DNA from: Trichaptum fuscoviolaceum
Taxonomy: Eukaryota > Basidiomycota > Agaricomycetes > Hymenochaetales > Trichaptaceae
Length of the DNA: 64,000 nt
Reading direction: 5' to 3'
Assembly (NCBI GenBank): GCA_910574455.1
Contig: CAJSYZ010000012.1
Span: 861,317-925,316, forward strand
The translations under genes and the position numbers were made by a program. Below the pieces are notes generated by a model that worked only from the letters and a program-made list of their open reading frames with translations, was not told where the DNA came from and did no database searches. This document shows, in pieces, positions 47,477-59,245 of this stretch (its first letter is position 1; every line of letters begins with the position of its first letter).

Positions 47477-50400
47477 ATGGGTGACCGTATTGAACGATTA
47501 GAATGTGGCAAATGTGGCGACGCACCCGATGGCTGCAAGAGGTTCTACCAGGTAATAGACCGCAATATACACACTGTAAGTAGGTCTCAGTACTTAAGAT
47601 GAGGGCTCAAAGATGACTTAGCTATGCAGACTCCACTATTGAGTTCATACACGTTGTGCACCGGTTGTCTCCATGATTATGTAGACCATCGTCTTAGACT
47701 TGAGGGTTCTACTTCAGGACGGTCAACAAATGCTACTACTGCAACCTCCTCGCGTGTGCAGGCAGCGGCACAAGGTCATGCTGCTTCACGGTCTTCACTT
47801 AGTGCGGCTGCCGCATCCTCTATACGTGTCTCAGACGATAGTGATGCCGATGACGCCGGAATTCCTCCGCCGATCTCTGCATTCCCAACTATGTACGGGC
47901 CACGCGCTGAAGACGGCGGGACTACGAACAGTAGGCGGAAGGCCAGTTATGAGCGGCCTCGTAATGAACAGCAGATGCGTACAAACAGCCACATCGTTTC
48001 AAACTCAGCCCACTCTTCCCCCGGACGCAAAGGGAGCTTGACCCGTCAGCAGACATCGCAGGTCATCGCGAGTCACGCACGGAAGGGAAAGGGAAAGGGT
48101 AAGGCCATGCCTCTGGGACGAACAATATACGTTTTTATTTGGCCTTTCACTGTGAGTTACGTATGTTTCCCTTTTCTTGATTGCTCATTCATTCTATGTG
48201 GGCTGGGTATACGCAGCTCTCGTCTAAGATTCCCCGCGAGCAGAGACTGATTCCAGGCGAAATGGCCTTTGAGACGGAGCAGTTTAATCCCATCCAGAAT
48301 GCGCTGTACGACATCGGATTCGTTTTCAAGGTTTCAGAAAGTGCCCTCGGGCGTTCTACATTATCCAAGGTAATGTATAACGAGGTCATTCGCCTGGCAG
48401 AGGAAAAGGAGTTGGATATGGGAGGAACAGATGTGCACAAGGGCACTGAACCAGCGGACATGCTCTTCGACGTCTTGAAGGCGAACAAACATACCGGTGA
48501 TCGCGTCCGAAATTTAGCTACAGAGTACATTTCTGCAGCCGATTTCAACTTCGAATGGCTGTGGTCAATGAAACGTTCCATGGGTCTATTCGTCAAAGAG
48601 TTGGAAGGGTATGAGGCTGGAATAGACTATGTTCGAGCTGTGTTCATAGGTAAGCATATATGACTTCTGGGATTAAGAAGTTTTCACTCACTGATGTCTG
48701 AACACCAGGGCCCCGCCACCACCATATTCGAGGGCCCATCCTTCCTTTCTATTCTTTCAACAAGGGCATTTGCAATCTGGACGCCGGTCATGTCCATAGG
48801 TGCCTGGTCCGCCATTTCGTTGCTCTCGCGAAGTCAAAGACAGTCCGCCCTGTTTGGCAGCGCGTCAAGGTCAAGGAGGAATGCTTGTCAGACTGCCTGA
48901 AGCCATGGTCAGAGGCGTCCAGTGATGACGAAGACTCTGACGATGAGGAGGAGGAGGAGCAGCCACTCAAGGCGACGCTGGTGAGTGTTCTACCTCTTTC
49001 GATATGGATTTGAACTCACCGTACCCACATCGAAGGACTCTGGCACCGCGAGGAAGGATGCTTTTAGAAGCACTCAGGGGCGCCGAGGGGTGGTATGTCC
49101 AATCTAAGTTAATGCTGACAGTCAGTATTCAATAAACATGACTTTTATGTTCAGGTCGCCAATGTCCCATCTGGTACTGGTATCAGACCACGGTCTCCGA
49201 GTCGTTACGGAGGTTCAGGCTCTCCACCCCGGACCAGGATACGGACAACAGTGAATGTACGTACCTTCAGCAGAATCTGCCATAGTTTAAATATATTCTC
49301 ATACGGAGTAGGTCAATGCTTCGTCATCGTCCATCCGCAACCACACCGCAGATGCCGACGAATCTGCGCTTTTCCTCTCCGTCAGTGACAATGAAGAGTT
49401 TCCTGTCAACATACTCACCTCCACAACGTCATCCGTCAATGCACCTGGCACGTTGGGGAACGCGATCTCTCCCGCGAATACCGCCAGCACTGCAATTGCC
49501 TCTGCATCGACAGCACCTTCAGACATTGCACGTTCCGATACGGTCACTCCTCGTTCGTCCGACGACAGCAATGTCAATGCACCGTCCCCTCGGCCTGGGT
49601 TCTACGAGTTGATGCGCACTAGCGGACTTCCACCCCCACGACGTGTACCGGTCTTACAGACACCACTTCCTGTATTGGATGGGCCGAGCGATTCTTCTAA
49701 TACAGAGACTCGGCGTCCAATTGTGTCTCGCTCGCGCCTGCTTCATACCACCACCTCCGTTGGCACAAGCCTTGACGAAGTTGGCTCTTTGTCCAGTCAG
49801 CACCTCCCGCTTTCCGACGTAGCCCGTGACGCATCGGATGGCGGAAACCAATCCGCTCAACGCACGGTCCGACGACCTATCGCGGCCCTTTCGCGTCTTC
49901 TTCGTACGACAGAGACGACATCGACGTCGACTGCACGCACTGTCCCTGACACTGACCGTGTCGCATCGTCCTCCGGCAGCACATCCGCTACCGTTGCGCG
50001 TGTGGATATTGCTGATTCCCAACCAGAACCCGCTCAATCTATCGCTGCACCGAGTTTGCCTCCCGTCTCGCAGTCACGTCCTAAACCTCGACCTATTTAT
50101 AGAAACTCAATTGCTTATGACAATGTATGTGTATCTCTTTGCTTTCAATCTTACTTTTTGATAATTTGCATTTAGTCTGACCCCAGCACTGGCACGAAAC
50201 GGCTATACCAGAACGGGTGATCTTCAATCATGATGAAACCATTGCTCCAATCACTACGGAAGAATTCGATGCACTTCGCAAGGCCGTTCAGGAAGCCGCT
50301 CTCACGGGTTATAAGATTTCGGTAAATGCACCTGTTGCCCCAACACGCGAGGACAGTGGATCTATTGCTGAGGAAGCAGGGAGACTATTATTTGATTTTT

Positions 50401-52026
50401 TGTGTCATTGGTTTGGCGGCAAGAGCGAGATCGAATTTAAGGCTTACGTCAAGAAGAATTATCCACCTGGGTATTTCGTATCCTGGGAGAAACCCATTGT
50501 CCTTCTCAATGGTGGTACATACTGTAATTCAGGCATGATGTGAGTTGTGTAAGTCCATAATTCGTGACTTACTATTAACATATGCCCTTCCGCTCTTTAG
50601 AGCTGAGGGTGTTGGAAAAGGTGCAATAGTCGAGATCATTAACACCGCTTTCGAATACGCTATCTCACTACCCGACCTCTTCATTGACCATAACGATTAC
50701 AAGGTTCCGAAGCTTAAGGGCTTTGAATCAATCCCAACTGAACGCCGCGCGCAGTTCAAGGCCGCTGGTTTCCTCACGTTGTGCATCCTCATCAGGTTCG
50801 GGATCGCTCCTCTTCCAATTTCTCCCATTTTTCTATGGTTTCTATTGGATGGAATGAAAGGCCTATGTGTTGATCTCCCTTTCTTCCGAGTTGCCCATGC
50901 CGAGGCATTCAAGCAATTATCCGCACTCGAAGGCCGAACAAACTTTACACAACAAGGCTTGACCGACGAACTAAACATATATTTTGGACTTGCCAATCTT
51001 ACAGTAAGTTATCCATCGTGACTTCATGGTATCGCTGACACCATTCCGTAGCCGCCCGAAGATGTCCATTTACCTCCAAGCCAGGTGGTGGAAATGAAAC
51101 AGAAATTCCTAGCCTTTGTCGGAATGCAACACATAGAGCCGTACGACAAGGCAGAGATCCTCGCGTTCTTCGACGGCCTATTCATTCCTTTAAACCTACG
51201 AAAAACCCTTGCAGACGTTAGTACTCTCTTATCGATTCGATGACCATTATTACTTACTTCAACTCCCCTCAGTTTCTACCTAAGAAGAAAAGCTCACTAG
51301 GACTGTTTAAGATTCTATACGCAGATGACCCCGAATTGCCGAAGAGAGTGATTAGACTGATGCGATACACCAAAATATTAGGTGTGGACATGCCTGTGCA
51401 GTTCAATGAACAGACCATGGTGTTGGTTGACCTTGGCTGTGATGCTGATTGCAAAAAATACTGGACATATGTTGAAGACCGTTCGATGATCCCGAGTTTG
51501 TTTAGGGATATGCTCAAGACTTACCTCACGGGTCAAGGTCATCCAGATGATTATGGCGTGTCTACCGTCAGAGATCGCATAACACCCGTAATTTGGGAGG
51601 CACAGAGGGCTTCAAAGTCCGTGAGGGCTCGTGCTTTCTTCCGGCTTATGACTGGCTTGCGAACTGTGCCAAAAGATGACTTGCACGTTAACGTCAGTGA
51701 CTTCCATTTTCGTATCACAACTAATTGCTTATGTCCTTTATAGATCAATTTCATGTTTCCGACGTATGAGGAGTATATGGCAGAACAAGCTGCTGCTGTA
51801 CCACTCAATACAGAGCAAATGCTGGTATGTCATTATGTAAAGCACTAGATTCGTGCGATTATTAACCTTTCGGGTAGACTATCAAACTTCACTCATGTTC
51901 AGGGGAAATGGATGTTCACTTCTCCTGGCATCTTCGAAAATTTATCAGGGCTAACAATCAGGCATGGTTTGATGCTGTCTTTCACAATTACGTGTTCGGC
52001 CTCATGGGCCAGTTCAACATGTTGTA
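47477..52026 (+). CDS. HECT-like E3 ubiquitin ligase with N-terminal zinc-finger-like motif
   Basis: Spliced gene with about 13 exons. The ATG at 47477 (MGDRIERLECGKCGD) opens a cysteine-pair region (CGKC, then CTGCLHDYVDHRLRLE) that may bind zinc. An upstream in-frame ATG-like start at 47372 is less likely. A long Ser/Thr-rich middle with RPIVSRSRLLHTT and RPIAALSRLLRTT repeats follows. The C-terminal half looks like a HECT domain: FKAAGFLTLCILIRFGIAPL, PISPIFLWFLLDGMKG, FFDGLFIPLNLRKTLAD and ARAFFRLMTGLRTVPKDD. The last exon, after a 53-bp intron (51825-51877), reads TIKLHSCSGEMDVHFSWHL; its Cys (51896-51898) sits where HECT ligases have the catalytic Cys in their HTCFN motif. Stop TAA at 52024-52026. 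The HECT assignment is from pattern only. Confidence 0.62.
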
Positions 52027-53009
52027 ATAGATATTTTTCATCAGCCTGTTATCACCACTGTGTTGATAGAAGAAACTCACTGAACAATCTTATTCCGTTT
52101 TGTCGACATCTCACAACCTCTATTGTAAATTTTCTCGTGAGCGATCAAGTCAACTCGCAAGTACACTCGTACGCTGCTTGGAGCCACATCTTCGCGCGAG
52201 CGAGTTTCATTACGGTACACCACTCTCAATGTTCAACCATGTCCATTAAATTCAACTGTATGCTCTATTACAGGGTAGAGGGCAGCTACATATGTATCCT
52301 ACATATCTTACAACCCGTCCATCTGCTGGCCATACAAAAATAGACCGTGTATGCTTGTTTTCCTTTCACGTACTGCATATCACCGACATTAGATGCGTGT
52401 GCTATACGCGTGTTGGAAACCTTACCCTCTCGGTTCCTGTGCATTTGGAAGTCGCGTCTTCCACCGGGCGTTCGCAACCTATCATTTGCACATTCATTAG
52501 TTATACGTATTCAATACCGTGCAGTGTATTACTTACCCTTCTTTGAGTTCGCAGTGATGAAGCATGGCCCCATGTTCGATGCGTGGCGGTTCCGCTACAA
52601 TGTCTGCTGTGTAACTGGTTTCATACATCTACGTTACCATCCACATGTAGCATACTTCTGCACTAACATTGCTTATGTTGAGTATAGTTTCACGGATAGA
52701 AAAGTATCGTTGGACTCATCGATTCTCAAGTTTTCCTTCTGTCCAAGGGCAGTGCCGCCGCAGTCCTAGCGCTCACACAGTTTCATCTCCGGAACTACAC
52801 CGGTATGCATCACGACTCACTTCAAATGCATACACTTCTTCCCCGCTCACCGCGGGTCACAACCTTTCCTTGTCCATATGATTCCTTTCAGGTCATACTG
52901 CAATAATAGTACCATGTACCTGGAACCTACTTCTCGTCAGAATTGGTATATATAACATGTGAAGGATGCCCATGTTCGAACGTACCGTGTTGTACGCTAC
53001 GGAAACGCA
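52027..53009. other. Intergenic, no supported gene
   Basis: Downstream of the HECT-like gene. Open frames at 52292-52881 overlap in several frames and show no family motif. This may be a long 3' UTR or relic sequence. Confidence 0.4.
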
Positions 53010-53625
53010 AGACTGTTCGTAAAGGTCGGAATGACGCTGTCCGTAGACTGCGTTCGTGGTGGCCTCCGCCGGATGAAGGGAGAGACGTCCTCATATTGCC
53101 TCGCGCTGGCCTCAGCCGAAACATAGAGGGAAAACGCTGTCCTAAGACTGCATCGGGTGGCCTTAGCCGGATGAAGAGGGAGAAAACGCTGTCCTGAGAC
53201 TGCGTCGAGTGGCCTTAGCCGGATGCAGGGGAAAGACGCTGTCCTGAGACTGCGTCGAGTGGCCTTAGCCGGATGAAAAGGGAGAAAACGCTGTCCTGAG
53301 ACTGCGTCGAGTGGCCTTAGCCGGATGCAGGGAAAGACGCTGTCCTGAGACTGCGTCGAGTGGCCTTAGCCGGATGCAGGGAAAGACGCTGTCCTGAGAC
53401 TGCGTCGAGTGGCCTTAGCCGGATGAAAAGGGAGAAAACGCTGTCCTGAGACTGCGTCGAGTGGCCTTAGCCGTATGCAGGGAAAGACGCTGTCCTGAGA
53501 CTGCGTCGAGTGGCCTTAGCCGGATGAAGAGGGAGAAAACGCTGTCCTGAGACTGCGTCGAGTGGCCTTAGCCGGATGAAGGGAAAGACGCTGTCCTGAG
53601 ACTGCGTCGGGTGGCCTTAGCCCAA
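53010..53625. repeat. Minisatellite, ten units of 49-52 bp
   Basis: Ten good units start at 53135, 53187, 53237, 53289, 53338, 53387, 53439, 53488, 53540 and 53589, each carrying CGCTGTCCTGAGACTGCGTC and GTGGCCTTAGCCGGATG. Two linker types alternate irregularly: GAAGAGGGAGAAAA (52-bp units) and CAGGGAAAGA (49-50-bp units). Two more degenerate units lie at about 53030-53130. It sits between the HECT-like gene and the zinc-finger/caspase-like gene. The units are variable and unspaced by unique sequence, so this is not a CRISPR array. Confidence 0.9.
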
Positions 53626-54175
53626 AGGGCAAGGACATGGATAACGCTGCACGCAGCAAAGACCAGATAGTCTTTGCCTCGTGTTCATTAGAGGACACGA
53701 GGTGAGTGCGATATCGACCTTCAAGGCGACATGGAAGAACTTTCCCCACACGATACGCCGTTCTCTGCTGCATTGCACATTTGCGCAGTGTCAGCTGAGG
53801 TGAACGTTGTGACGGGGGGATCAAAAATCAAAAAGTGAGTGAACGTACCATCCCACGTTGATTATGTAACTGTCTGTTCGTTTTTACACGCAGCACTATT
53901 TGCCTCCGTTGGGGAAGCGAATTTGCCTCCGTTACGCCCTCGCCAGCTTCTCCTTATTCACAACTCACTCCTCTCTTTTGTTTCTGCATCGCTGTCGTTC
54001 AACACTCTTTAATTCCTCTCCAAACCATCTCGCTTTCTCGTCGCCAGTCCTTTGAAAACCCCCTTCTTTTTTTCCATTTTCGGCGTAATCCTCGCGCGGT
54101 GGCGCCCGGAGTCTGCTTATCCTCTTACATTTTATCTTCTCCCTCTCGTGTTCTAATACACCCTTCGAATCCACA
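53626..54175. promoter_or_regulatory. Region upstream of the zinc-finger/caspase-like gene
   Basis: No gene is supported. The last 200 bp before the ATG are pyrimidine-rich (CTCCTTATTC, CTCTCTTTTG, CTTCTTTTTTTCC), typical of fungal core promoters and 5' UTRs. Confidence 0.4.
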
Positions 54176-55997
54176 ATGCCGCCAAGAAGAAGCACTGGAG
54201 GAAATGCTCCGCGCAAGACTCGTACGTGGTCGTATACATATCTTGCGATCAGTACTCGACATTGTTGGTATCGTCAGTTCGATTGGGGGTATCTACTCCG
54301 AACGGACCTCGTACGTTTCACGCGTCATGACATATCTATCCCTCATTCATTAATGTTCTTTGTCTTACAGTAAGTCAAATCGTGACGTATAAGGGTCAGG
54401 CTATTCGAACAGAGGCTCCTGTACCAGTACAATCCTCAAAGCATTTTGATTCCGGTGACTTTGAGGACGCAGATGTAACTTGACTTCTTACCTTCGCTGT
54501 TTATGCTTCATCTGATTCTTGCTTCATAGGTACCTAAGGACGATGTGCGATTACTTTCGTGATCTGACTAAGATCCTGTTCTCATATTAACATAACTTCG
54601 TCCAGCATTGCTGCTTCTGCCACGATGGTGGTCAGCTTGTTACTTGCACCCGGTTCAAGTGTCCGCTCGCCATGTGTTCTGATTGCATCTCGTTTGATGG
54701 CTTACACCGTCGTGAATTCGTATGTCCGTCGTGCTGGAACGCAATGATTGACGAAAAGTCTAAAGGGCATCGCTTCAGCGCAAAATACCCTGTGTGTCCC
54801 ATTAATGTTCTCCTCATAATGTACATCGTCATATTGACGGCTTTTCGACCACAGTGGACTATTCTCAAAAATCCCTCCGTTCGTGATCACAGCAAGGGTG
54901 TGAACACATCGCCTCTCCTCATTCTGGAATTCACTCTGGCTTCTTTGAAGGGTGTTGCAGCTGGCACCGTCTTCCATGAAGTGCTGAAGTCGTCGTATGT
55001 TCACAAGCCTGACAAAGTGAGGTACCCAAACGTTTGCATCGAATATCACATTCATTTCTGTCCCACAGTTGTGCTACATGCACATCCCATTCGACAGTGA
55101 CGACGATGACCTCAATGTCAAACGGGACGCCATAATAAAAGGCATTCATTCGGAACCCCGTTTTCGACAGTTCAAGCGAGTTCTCGTGTTCGTTAATTCA
55201 CACACTAACGAAGAAGGTCTCATTAACCACACGAGTAACGGCGCTATCGACTTCGAAATCGTACGTTTAATCATCGTTTCCGGTCGTCTGTATATCTGTA
55301 ACACTTTTCACAGTTTCTCAGTTGGTTGTTCGCGGATGAGTTAGAGGACTATCTTTTCGAACGGTCTTCAACGATGATCTTGAGCTGCTGCGGGTCTTAT
55401 GTGAAAGATGCGAAGCAATTACAGGACATACAAGTTTTTACTTCGCGGTATGGAATTTTATGACATGAAAGACTCGTCACTGAATTGAATATTACCTCCA
55501 GTGGCATTTTGAAGTACATAATGTCCTTCGTAGCGGAGAAATTCCATCCGAGTCTAGCCCTCAATCTGGTTACGGCTACTCTTTATGACTACATCATAAG
55601 TCGCAACGAGTTCGTGGTGGCACTTCAAAAACACCTCGTGGGCAGTGATGTCGGGAGTCACGCTCATGTGAATGTATTCGAAATGAGTGGCTTGCGTACA
55701 TTCATATGGGGTGCCGACAGCAGTCGACCATTCGGCGTTCAGCAGGAGACAATGTGTCCAAATTGTGGATATATTGCACCATGGCAGCGTCGAAACGACG
55801 TTGATGTTGATCCCAAAAAAATCGTGTATCTTAAATGTCGTTCTTGTAAAAAACCGGGTCCAATGCAGGACATACCTTCGGGCTTGACACCCATACATAG
55901 TCAAGCAGGACAGAAGTGGTATTTCTACTACTCGAATAATCGTAACGGTCGCTTGGTTTTTCTTCCAGAATTAACTTCACATTGTGTTCCTCTTTGA
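54176..55997 (+). CDS. PHD-like zinc finger with possible caspase-like domain and zinc ribbon
   Basis: About eight exons. The ATG at 54176 opens MPPRRSTGGNAPRKT. Following exons give VTYKGQAIRTEAPVPVQ and a PHD/ADD-like finger, CCFCHDGGQLVTC, FKCPLAMCSDCISF and FVCPSC. The middle exons read VLVFVNSHTNEEGLINH (His codon 55201-55203), FLSWLFADELEDYLF and TMILSCCGSYVKDA (Cys codons 55386-55391). The order strand-His-Gly, helix, strand-Cys-Gly resembles caspase/CHAT proteases. A helical stretch (AEKFHPSLALNLVTATLYDY) and a four-Cys ribbon (CPNCGYIAPWQ, LKCRSCKKPG) follow, ending HCVPL. It belongs to a multicopy basidiomycete family that I know only as uncharacterised. The protease reading is my inference. 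Confidence 0.6.
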
Positions 55998-56536
55998 TTT
56001 CTATTTTGTATGTCATCTCCGTGTTGCATGTGCCATACCTTTGTTTTCGACGGACTACATCTTCCATATGCTTTTCATTGGACTTTAATGCTTAATATGT
56101 GTCATATCGCTTTGCAGACATGAAGGCTTCTTATATGAGTTTAGTTAGGTAGTGTGAAATGACCTTCTTCTCTGTCTTGCATGCAATACAGAAAGTATCT
56201 TTTTTTCCAATCCGTGTGCATTAAGAATGAGAACGTTTATGGGATAGTACAGTGCTCTATTTTAAAAGGAAGTTTTTTTTTGTTCATTTCACGCCACGAG
56301 GCGAGCTCAATGCTATAAAAAAAGATCAAGGAAGAAAAGAATACAAAGGGGTCGTTCGATGCCTATTTAGATGACGTGTGGGTACTCTCTTCTCCCATTT
56401 ACTATCATTACCTGACTGTCATTGTCATCCATAGCAGATATCAAAGGCTTTGATATTGTGAGTACTTCATTCTTGTATTGATTGTCCTTTCTCATTTCGA
56501 CCATTGCTCTTAAGGAACCCGAACATCTTAATCGCG
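55998..56536. other. Intergenic, no supported gene
   Basis: Contains A/T runs and no coding signal. It is presumably the 3' UTR of the preceding gene and the promoter of the next one. Confidence 0.4.
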
Positions 56537-59180
56537 ATGGCCTCCAAAGAGAAATATGTTATCGATAGGCGATGCGTGATGAAAATCGACGGGAATCTAG
56601 TCATTGCGTACAACACCGATCGTCCTTACCCAACTCAGATCGATCCCGTATTCACGCCCAGCCTTCGTCGAATGCATCTTCCGATTTACGAATCGAGGGT
56701 TTTTCCTTACCTCTGTGCTGCGCCTGCAACGCCGCAGTACTCTGGGGCAATCCTAGGGCGCCTTGCACAGACAGTAGACCAGTTCCCCGTAGTGCAAACG
56801 GGCAATAGATTCTCTCTGGATCCGAAACTCGCTGCCCCGCTGGCGATCTCTCGAACAAGCTTTGATGGGAGTCGCCCTCTTCCTCCTTAAAGATTCCCCA
56901 GAACCTGTGGTACCTCTAGGAGTACAGATTCCCGCCACCACCTCATCGTTACGGATACATGGAGTCGTTCAGCACTGCGCCCGAAGCTCGAAAGGCAATT
57001 CAACAAGCAAGGGATGCATTTCAACCTCTGATCGCTCATGCCGCTTGGTCGGCCATTCTCCACAGATCGAATACGTTCTGGAGTGTCTTTTCACCTGGAT
57101 CACCCATTGACCAAGACCTAGACGAACGATGGGTGAAGAATTTGAAGACCGTCGGAAAAGTTTCCAAGGCTTGGCTACAGGAACTACTTATGTCATCGGT
57201 CTGCGATTTCAGCATAAAAAGGTCCGGTCTTATTCTGCGCAATCCGAAAGAATGGCTGTACAGTTCGAAACTGGTTGGCCTCATACTGTCTAATGTTCCA
57301 GTATGGATTCTATGGGGACATGGTTCACATGACATCCGCCCTTTAACATGGACTGCGGACTTTATCGCTGCCTTCGGTCCATCTGAATATGAGGCACAGA
57401 TGGCGAACGATTGGATATCCGCTCCCAAGACGCCGAAGGCGGTACCGAAACCGTTACCTTTCAATGTCATGCCGAAGAGCCCAGAGTCTGGCAAAGGGGT
57501 TCGATTTGGGAATGTGACATATCACGAATACGTGTCGGAAGCTACTGAGGGAACAAATTCAGTGACAGAAGTCGCCAGTCTTCATGTGCAAATAGATATC
57601 CACGAATGGATCAAGAAGAAAGAAGAATTCATTGTACACGCCATGGCCACTGCCGAACAGAGCAAGGTTAAGAAATGGAAACAACGTCAGGAAGATGCGA
57701 AGGCGCACAAATGTCCTGGACAGCGCGGTGCCGTCGTGTACGAATGGGACAGGGATGAACATCAAAACCCGACCCGGACGCGCGTGAGTCGTGCGAACGT
57801 AGAGCAGGTGTGGAGTATGTTCGCGGATCAACAGCGATGGTACAACTGTGTAGCGAACGAATGGGAGCTCTGTCGAGATCTTGATCCCATGGCCACGACA
57901 GACGATAACGAGGAAGATTATCCTGAATACGATCGAGAATGGGAAGTGCAACCGGATGTTGCTATGGATCAATGGTTGAGCGAGGACAAAGTAGACCTCG
58001 AACCCGCAGACGCACTCCTTCACGCAAAGACGTTCGTGCCGGAAGACATTGCGGTTCAGCGCAATCGTGATGTGGTAGGATATGTAACGGATGCATTCGA
58101 TCTCGTATCAGTTCGTTTTGGGTATGCATATTGCACTGGTTCGAAGTATGAGACGTATGCGAAGACCCCAATAAAACTGAATAAGGCCCTGAGAATCATT
58201 GGCGACGGTTTCGATCAACCTTTGTACACGATGACGGACGGAGCAGAAGCGAGCTTCATTCAATATATAATGTACCTGGATGCCGTCGGACACCCTAATA
58301 TCGATCTTGCAGAGGTACCAAGCGCCCTTTGCGATCTCTATCCGGACAATCCTTCCTTCTTAGGGAATCAATCGTCGACAGTCCTTGTGCAGCGCGCGGT
58401 GCACTCAAATATGACACTATACATCATACGCCATCGATATGACCACACTGCTTTAGGATGGGAATTGGCGGTCAAAGATCCGTGTACCGCATTGCAATGT
58501 GTACGTTCCAGACCGACGTCGATGATGGAAGTGGTGCGCGAGCTCATCGACTCAAAGACGGCCTTCTATACGCTAAAGCCCGTTCCAGAAGTCAGTACAA
58601 AGGATCAAGGGCGAGTCCTACCTAAATATGAGACTTTCGTCGGAAATCGCATCGGTCTTGGGGCCAGGACGTTTTCAGACGTCCTGGACCTGACGGATTA
58701 CATCGCGTACGAGGCAGTGAAAATGAAGCTACTAGAAGATAAGCGAATTGCACGCGCGGTCGTGAAAAGAGGCGGGATCATTTCTCGACTCGCAACAGGA
58801 CTCGTAGATGAATACGATGTACTTGATGGTCCAGATTGGAAAGTTGATGGGAAGAGCGTTCGGATCACCATCGAAGTCGACGGCGAAAAGCGCGAATATT
58901 TTGATGACGACATATCTGTGGAAGAATTAGCGACATTCGTAGGATTATATAGCTTCGAAAGTGAGCCCATGCAATATGCAGTCGAATCATTCTCGCTGAT
59001 GAAATAATGTACACAGTTCCGAGTATCGTTCCTCTAGCTGAACATTCGTGGTGGCCAACCTTTAACAAATTCGAAGAAAGTGGCCTAAACATAGGGGTAT
59101 GGACGCCTCGATGTGAACAATGGTTTCAAGCTCGGCGCACGGAGATCGTAGAGAAAGGACATCGCCCCATGCGAGCCGTA
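56537..59180 (+). pseudogene. Large uncharacterised basidiomycete family gene, 5' part, split by a TIR element
   Basis: The ATG at 56537 opens MASKEKYVIDRRCVMKIDGN. The protein is read in three successive frames before a 680-codon exon: GNRFSLDPKLA, then PRWRSLEQALMGVALFLL, then PPPPHRYGYMESFSTAPEA. Each shift equals one extra base, and both sit at C-runs (GCCCCG near 56835, TTCCCG near 56930). The long exon includes AFQPLIAHAAWSAILHRSN and SNVPVWILWGHGSHD, plus an acidic region. A 56-bp intron (58961-59016) leads to PSIVPLAEHSWWPTFNKFEE and GLNIGVWTPRCEQWFQ. Coding is cut at 59180 by a transposon and resumes at 62888. No function is known. The shifts could be real decay or base-call errors. 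Confidence 0.65.
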
Positions 59181-59181
59181 C
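59178..59181. mobile_element. Left target-site duplication (TA within GTAC)
   Basis: GTAC here is repeated at 62885-62888. Because GTAC is palindromic, a 2-bp TA or a 4-bp GTAC duplication cannot be told apart. With TA, the two terminal repeats are exactly 65 bp each. Confidence 0.7.
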
Positions 59182-59245
59182 CAACTAATAATCTAATAGA
59201 ATTGCGGTAATTATCGCAACCCGTTTGTATAGTTATCGCGGTAAC
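59181..59245 (+). repeat. Left terminal inverted repeat
   Basis: 65 bp, inverted and 89% identical to 62821-62885. The outer end is CCAACTAATAATCT. Confidence 0.85.

Noticed and set aside
52292..52881. Plus-strand frames downstream of the HECT-like gene
   Set aside because: Frames overlap each other, are Cys/Tyr-rich by composition, and have no motif. The HECT-like gene is better ended at 52026 by the exon with the Cys motif.
53010..53625. Regular repeats that might suggest a CRISPR array
   Set aside because: Units are directly adjacent with no unique spacers, and the context is fungal nuclear DNA. This is a minisatellite.
58961..59016. Apparent stop codon and frameshift at the end of the 680-codon exon
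   Set aside because: A good 56-bp intron (GTGAGC...ACACAG) restores the frame, so this is a normal splice site and not a lesion.
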